This document shows, piece after piece, positions 3,947 through 7,657 of a stretch of DNA of 7,657 nt. How positions within the stretch are numbered: the stretch's first letter is position 1; every line of letters starts with the position of its first letter. The DNA lies in assembly GCA_964407285.1 (NCBI GenBank), contig CAYOVG010000339.1, positions 1 to 7,657 of the forward strand. The letters are read 5' to 3'. Below the pieces are notes generated by a model that saw only the letters and a program-made list of their open reading frames with translations, made no database searches and was not told where the DNA came from. Source of the stretch: CAYOVG01 sp964407285 (GTDB lineage Bacteria > Desulfobacterota > Syntrophobacteria > Syntrophobacterales > Syntrophobacteraceae). The position numbers and the translations under genes were made by a program.

Positions 3947-6838
3947 ATGGTCGGCTCGGTGGATCGAGAGAATCGGGAAGGTCCCTCGGCGGCAATCGAA
4001 ACGATACCCGCCCCGGAAGTCTACGCCGCACTGGGCGCCCGCCCCGGGGGGCTCAGCCGCGAAGAGGCCGCGAAACGCCTGGAACGGTATGGTCCCAACA
4101 ACATCAGGGAGATCAAGGGCAAGTCCCTGCTCGTCAAGTTCCTCGCCAATTTCATCCACCTGATGGCCGTTTTGCTCTGGATCGCCGGCCTGGTGGCTTT
4201 CATCGCCCGCATGCCCCAACTGGCCGTCTCCATCTGGATGGTCAACCTCATCAACGGCGCCTTCAGCTTCTGGCAGGAATTCAAGGCCGAGAGGGCCACG
4301 GAAGCCATGCGCCGGATGCTCCCCTCGTATGCCCGCGTGTTTCGCGACGGCGCGGTGCAGCGGGTCCAGGCCGTGGAACTCGTGCCGGGAGACGTCATCC
4401 TTCTTTCGGAAGGAGACCGCATCTCGGCCGATGCGCGCCTGGTGGAGGCCGCCGAACTGCGCGTGGACCAATCCACTCTGACAGGGGAGTCCCTGCACGT
4501 GCGCAAGACAAACGACGCAGTTGCGGGAAACGGCCTGGCGCGGATCGAAATCCCGAACATCGCGTTCGCCGGAACGAGCGTGGTTTCGGGGACCGGCAAG
4601 GGGGTGGTCTTCGCTACCGGCATGGAAACCGAATTCGGCAGGATTGCGGGTTTCACCCAGGGCCTGGGGGATGAACTCAGCCCCCTCCAGAAGGAAATGC
4701 AGCGGGTGACGAAAATGGTCACGGCCATCGCCGTTTGCGCCGGGACCGTTTTCTTCCTGCTGGCGGTGACCTTTGCCGGCGTCGACCTGGCCGAGAGCTT
4801 CATTTTCGGAATGGGGATGATCGTCGCTTTCGTGCCGGAAGGCCTTCTCCCGACGGTGACGCTCTCCCTCGCCATGGGCGTGCAGCGCATGGCAGGGCGA
4901 AACGCGCTCATCAAGCGCCTGTCGGCCGTGGAAACCCTGGGGTGCACTTCGGTCATTTGCACGGACAAGACCGGGACGCTCACCCAGAACGAGATGACCG
5001 TCCGGGAGATCCGGCTTGCGGGCGGCGGAGCGCTGAGCGTCACGGGAACCGGCTATTCCCCGGAGGGGCGGATTCGGGACGCTTCCGGCGCATCGGTTTC
5101 GTTCCCGGAGAGCGCCGCCGGGGTTGACGCCGGAGGGGGTATCGAAGGAAGTGTCGGAGGTAATGCCCGGGCGAGCGGGGATTTGCGCAAGCTCCTGACG
5201 GCCGCGGGGCTGTGCAATAATTCCCGGCTGCTGCCCCCGGACGGCGAGCGGTCCCGATGGACGGTCATAGGAGACCCGACCGAAGGCGCTCTTCGCGTTC
5301 TGGCGCAAAAGGCCGGCCTGGACCTGGAGGCGGAGGAGCGCAAGACGCCGCGACTGCGGGAGTTGCCTTTCGATTCCCGGCGCAAACGGATGAGCACCAT
5401 TCATCGGGCCGTGACGGTCTACGTGAAGGGCGCTCCCGGGGAGGTGCTCGGCCTGTGTACCCGCGTTCTCGCCGACGGGACCGAACAGCAGATGGATGAA
5501 TCGCGGCGCAGCCGGATCATGGATGCAAACGACGCCTATGCCCGCCAGGGGTTGCGGGTCCTTGCCGTCGCCGGACGCTCCATTCTCCCCGAAGGCGAAG
5601 GACGCGCGGCCGCCGGCCTCCCGGACTACACCCCTGAAGCCGTCGAACGGGACCTCACCTTCTTCGGGCTCATCGCCATGATGGACCCGCCCCGGCCGGA
5701 AGTCCGCGAAGCCGTGGAGAAGTGCCGCAGGGCCGGAATCCGGATCGTCATGATCACCGGGGATTACGGCCTCACGGCGGAAAGCGTCGCCCGCCGGATC
5801 GGCATCATCCGGGGCGAGGACCCCCGTATCGTGAGCGGCGCGGACCTCGACGCCATGACCGATGAGGACCTGGAGCAGGTTCTGCGGGGGGAGGCGATAT
5901 TCGCCAGGGCGGCCCCAGAACACAAGCTTCGCATCGTCTCCGCGCTCCGGCAGTCGGGGCACGTGGTGGCCGTCACGGGAGACGGCGTAAACGACGCTCC
6001 GGCGCTCAAGAAGGCGGACATCGGCGTGGCGATGGGCATTTCCGGGACCGACGTGGCCAAGGAGGCGTCCGATATGATCCTCACGGACGACAACTTCGCC
6101 TCCATCGTGAACGCCATCGAAGAGGGGCGGGCGGTTTACGCGAATATCAAGAAATTCACCACCTACATCTTCACGAGCAACACGCCCGAAGCGGTCCCGT
6201 TCATCCTCTTCGCCCTCAGCCGGGCCCGCATTCCGCTCGCCCTCAACGTGATGCACATTCTTGCCGTCGACCTGGGCACGGACCTCATTCCCGCCCTCGG
6301 ACTGGGGGCCGAAAGAGTCGAACCGGGCATCATGGACAAACCTCCGCGCAGCCTGAACGAACACGTCATCACGCCCTCCCTGCTGGTTCGCGCCTACCTG
6401 TTCCTGGGGCCGCTCCAGAGCCTGGCGGTAATGGCCGCATTCTACTTCCAGTACTGGACCCACGGGTTCCGGGGGCAATGGCTGGATCTGCCGTCGAGCG
6501 GCCCGCTGTACGAGTCGGCAACCGCCATGGCGCTCGCCTGCGTCGTGACCACTCAGATCGGAAACCTGTTCGCTCAGCGCACGGAGCGCGTCTCGGCGTT
6601 CCGGGCCGGCCTGTTCGGCAACCGGCTGCTGTGGGTGGGCATCGTCAGCGAATTGGTGATCGTCCTTGCGATCGTCTACGCGCCCTTTATGCAGGAAATC
6701 ATCGGGACGCGGGCTTTCCCCCCGGAAAACTGGCTGTTCCTGTTCGCGTGGGCGCCGTTGCTGCCGGTTGCCGACGAGTGCAGGAAGTTTTTGCTGAATT
6801 TCCGGGAGCGAAGGAAACGCCAGGGAGGTGGTCCATGA
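3947..6838 (+). CDS. P2-type cation-transporting ATPase, Na,K-ATPase-like (P2C-related)
   Basis: An inner-membrane pump of 963 residues with all P-type ATPase domains. It has an N-terminal cation-ATPase segment (about 20-60), TM1-2 (about 66-112), and an A domain with TGES at 179-182. TM3-4 (about 257-310) carries the ion-site motif PEGLL (297-301). The P domain has DKTGT with phosphorylated D340; the N domain has GDPTEG (442-447) and KGAP (494-497). DPPR (580-583), TGD (604-606) and GDGVND (678-683) follow, then TM5-10 to about 944. PEGLL, SNTPE (744-748) and DLGTD (775-779) match the Na,K/H,K-ATPase subgroup rather than SERCA: E298, S744, N745, E748, D775 and D779 correspond to its shared ion-site residues. 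A small Gly/Ala-rich insertion lies at about 386-410. AGAGGG (3931-3936) ends ten bases before the ATG. No beta-subunit gene is seen. The stop overlaps the start of a TrkA-type gene. The transported ion is inferred (Na+ and/or K+), and Ca2+ cannot be excluded. Confidence 0.95.
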   Translation: MVGSVDRENREGPSAAIETIPAPEVYAALGARPGGLSREEAAKRLERYGPNNIREIKGKSLLVKFLANFIHLMAVLLWIAGLVAFIARMPQLAVSIWMVNLINGAFSFWQEFKAERATEAMRRMLPSYARVFRDGAVQRVQAVELVPGDVILLSEGDRISADARLVEAAELRVDQSTLTGESLHVRKTNDAVAGNGLARIEIPNIAFAGTSVVSGTGKGVVFATGMETEFGRIAGFTQGLGDELSPLQKEMQRVTKMVTAIAVCAGTVFFLLAVTFAGVDLAESFIFGMGMIVAFVPEGLLPTVTLSLAMGVQRMAGRNALIKRLSAVETLGCTSVICTDKTGTLTQNEMTVREIRLAGGGALSVTGTGYSPEGRIRDASGASVSFPESAAGVDAGGGIEGSVGGNARASGDLRKLLTAAGLCNNSRLLPPDGERSRWTVIGDPTEGALRVLAQKAGLDLEAEERKTPRLRELPFDSRRKRMSTIHRAVTVYVKGAPGEVLGLCTRVLADGTEQQMDESRRSRIMDANDAYARQGLRVLAVAGRSILPEGEGRAAAGLPDYTPEAVERDLTFFGLIAMMDPPRPEVREAVEKCRRAGIRIVMITGDYGLTAESVARRIGIIRGEDPRIVSGADLDAMTDEDLEQVLRGEAIFARAAPEHKLRIVSALRQSGHVVAVTGDGVNDAPALKKADIGVAMGISGTDVAKEASDMILTDDNFASIVNAIEEGRAVYANIKKFTTYIFTSNTPEAVPFILFALSRARIPLALNVMHILAVDLGTDLIPALGLGAERVEPGIMDKPPRSLNEHVITPSLLVRAYLFLGPLQSLAVMAAFYFQYWTHGFRGQWLDLPSSGPLYESATAMALACVVTTQIGNLFAQRTERVSAFRAGLFGNRLLWVGIVSELVIVLAIVYAPFMQEIIGTRAFPPENWLFLFAWAPLLPVADECRKFLLNFRERRKRQGGGP

Positions 6839-7494
6839 AGTTCATCGTTATCGGCTGCGGGAGGATGGGAGCGGGATTGGCGCTCGTGCTCGCCCGGCGC
6901 GGCCACACGGTCACGCTCGTCGACAGGAACCGGGAGGCGATGGAGCGGCTGGAGCAGCCGGCCCACGCTCCTTCGATCGAAACGGTCGTGGGGAACGGCT
7001 TCGACCGGGGAGTGCTCCTCGGGGCCGGCGTCGAACACGCGGACGGCCTGGCCGCGGCGACGAACAGCGATGAAGCGAACGTGGTCGTGGCGCGCCTCGC
7101 CCGGCTGGTCTTTCAAGTGCCGAGGGTTGTCGCCCGTCTCTACGACCCCCGTAAAGTCGAAGTGTATCGAAGGCTCGGGATACAGATCGTCGCGCCGGTC
7201 TCCTGGGCGATCAACCGGTTCGCCGACCTCCTTTCCTATTCGGAGCTGGATTCGATTCTGAGCCTGGGGGGCGGCGAGGTGGAGATCGTGGAAGTGGATT
7301 TGCCGCCGCTCCTGCACGGGCGCAAGGTGAACTCCATCGCCGTTCCCGGTGAAGTCCACGTGGTCGCCGTCAGCCGGGGAGGCAAGACCTTTCTTCCCTC
7401 TTCGGAGACGGTCTTTCGGAAGGGCGACGTGGCGCACATCGCCGTGTTGACCGCTTCCGCCGAGAGGCTCCGGTCGATCCTGGCCCTGATATGA
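6835..7494 (+). CDS. TrkA/RCK-family NAD-binding potassium-transport regulator
   Basis: A soluble 219-residue protein with one RCK-N and one RCK-C domain, like KtrA or CeoB, that normally forms rings on K+ channels or transporters and gates them in response to nucleotides. The Rossmann loop GCGRMG is at 7-12, the acidic residue ending the second strand is D30 (LVDRN), GNG is at 53-55, TNSDEANVV at 76-84 and ARLYDP at 100-105. The RCK-C domain spans about 140-219. It is half the size of two-repeat TrkA. Its ATG lies inside the ATGA overlap with the pump stop, and the ribosome site GGAGGTG (6824-6830) lies four bases upstream, within the pump gene. This implies tight translational coupling. No TrkH/KtrB membrane partner is present in the window, so the pump is the nearest candidate partner; a channel gene just beyond 7657 is the simplest alternative. 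Confidence 0.92.
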   Translation: MKFIVIGCGRMGAGLALVLARRGHTVTLVDRNREAMERLEQPAHAPSIETVVGNGFDRGVLLGAGVEHADGLAAATNSDEANVVVARLARLVFQVPRVVARLYDPRKVEVYRRLGIQIVAPVSWAINRFADLLSYSELDSILSLGGGEVEIVEVDLPPLLHGRKVNSIAVPGEVHVVAVSRGGKTFLPSSETVFRKGDVAHIAVLTASAERLRSILALI

Positions 7495-7514
7495 CCGACA
7501 TGATGGGCTCCGGC

Positions 7515-7657
7515 ATGAGGAGAGTCGCCATGAGGAGAGGAATGGTCGGCGTATCGGCATGGTGGAAAGGGGGGAGCGGCGCAGAGGAGACGATGGAGCG
7601 GCATAGAGGCGACAATGGACCGGCGCAAGCAGAAGACGGTCCGGTATGAGGAGAGGA
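7515..7657. repeat. Purine-rich 3' region with short direct repeats
   Basis: The word atgaggagag occurs at 7515-7524, 7530-7539 and 7646-7655; the last two copies extend to atgaggagagga. Between them lies an imperfect 22-bp tandem repeat starting gagcggc (7574-7595 and 7596-7617, 18 of 22 bases equal), and 7618-7639 may be a third, more diverged copy. A 52-codon frame starting with an ATGA overlap at 7491 and ending at 7649 crosses this region but has repeat-derived, low-complexity composition. I do not call it a gene. Confidence 0.55.

Noticed and set aside
3938..6478. 846-codon open frame on the minus strand opposite the pump gene
   Set aside because: Its composition (rich in His, Gly, Arg, Asp and Pro) has no recognisable motifs, and it lies exactly opposite a fully conserved P-type ATPase. 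It is the usual antisense shadow in GC-rich DNA.
7491..7649. 52-codon frame starting in an ATGA overlap with the RCK gene
   Set aside because: The start arrangement is attractive, but the product is repeat-derived, low in complexity and matches nothing I recognise. It is kept only as a repeat observation.
1..7657. CRISPR array, tRNA, rRNA or transposase
   Set aside because: No regularly spaced repeats with unique spacers, no tRNA or rRNA-like segments and no transposase motifs were seen.

Overview
The window is GC-rich and carries five genes or gene parts, all on the + strand, separated by intergenic DNA with degenerate repeats. The gene content points to an anaerobe. The central pair is an oxygen-sensitive double-cubane reductase and its iron-sulfur ATPase activator. 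Together with the GC-rich codon use and the two kinds of intergenic repeat (a 'cacgaaa'-type repeat and a 'gacaggatt' inverted repeat), this suggests a Desulfobacterota-like (deltaproteobacterial) bacterium. That assignment is an inference, not something the sequence proves.

Layout: (1) 1-428 is the 3' end of an OmpR/PhoB-type response regulator, cut by the window edge. (2) 429-664 is intergenic, with a degenerate repeat and a 17-bp palindrome. (3) 665-1939 encodes a double-cubane-cluster reductase of the 2-hydroxyacyl-CoA dehydratase superfamily, and about 2003-2794 encodes its ATP-dependent activator; the two look like an operon. (4) 2795-3048 is intergenic. (5) 3049-3519 encodes a small soluble HAD protein resembling the isolated phosphorylation domain of a P-type ATPase. 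(6) 3520-3946 is a 427-bp gap with a mosaic of inverted repeats, a 15-bp tandem duplication, a likely sigma70 promoter and a GC-rich hairpin. (7) 3947-6838 encodes a 963-residue P2-type cation pump whose ion-site residues match those of animal Na,K-ATPase. It overlaps by four bases (ATGA) with (8) 6835-7494, a TrkA/RCK-type NAD- and K+-sensing regulator. (9) 7495-7657 is purine-rich DNA with short direct repeats and no convincing gene.

Two functional modules stand out. The first is an ATP-driven electron-activation system: the activator should pass a low-potential electron to the double-cubane protein, whose substrate cannot be read from the context because no CoA-transferase, second dehydratase subunit or other pathway enzyme is present. 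The second is a cation-homeostasis module: a Na,K-ATPase-like pump translationally coupled to a soluble RCK protein, with no TrkH/KtrB channel in view. This suggests the RCK protein may act on the pump itself. The HAD protein between the modules is structurally related to the pump's P domain, but its role is unknown.
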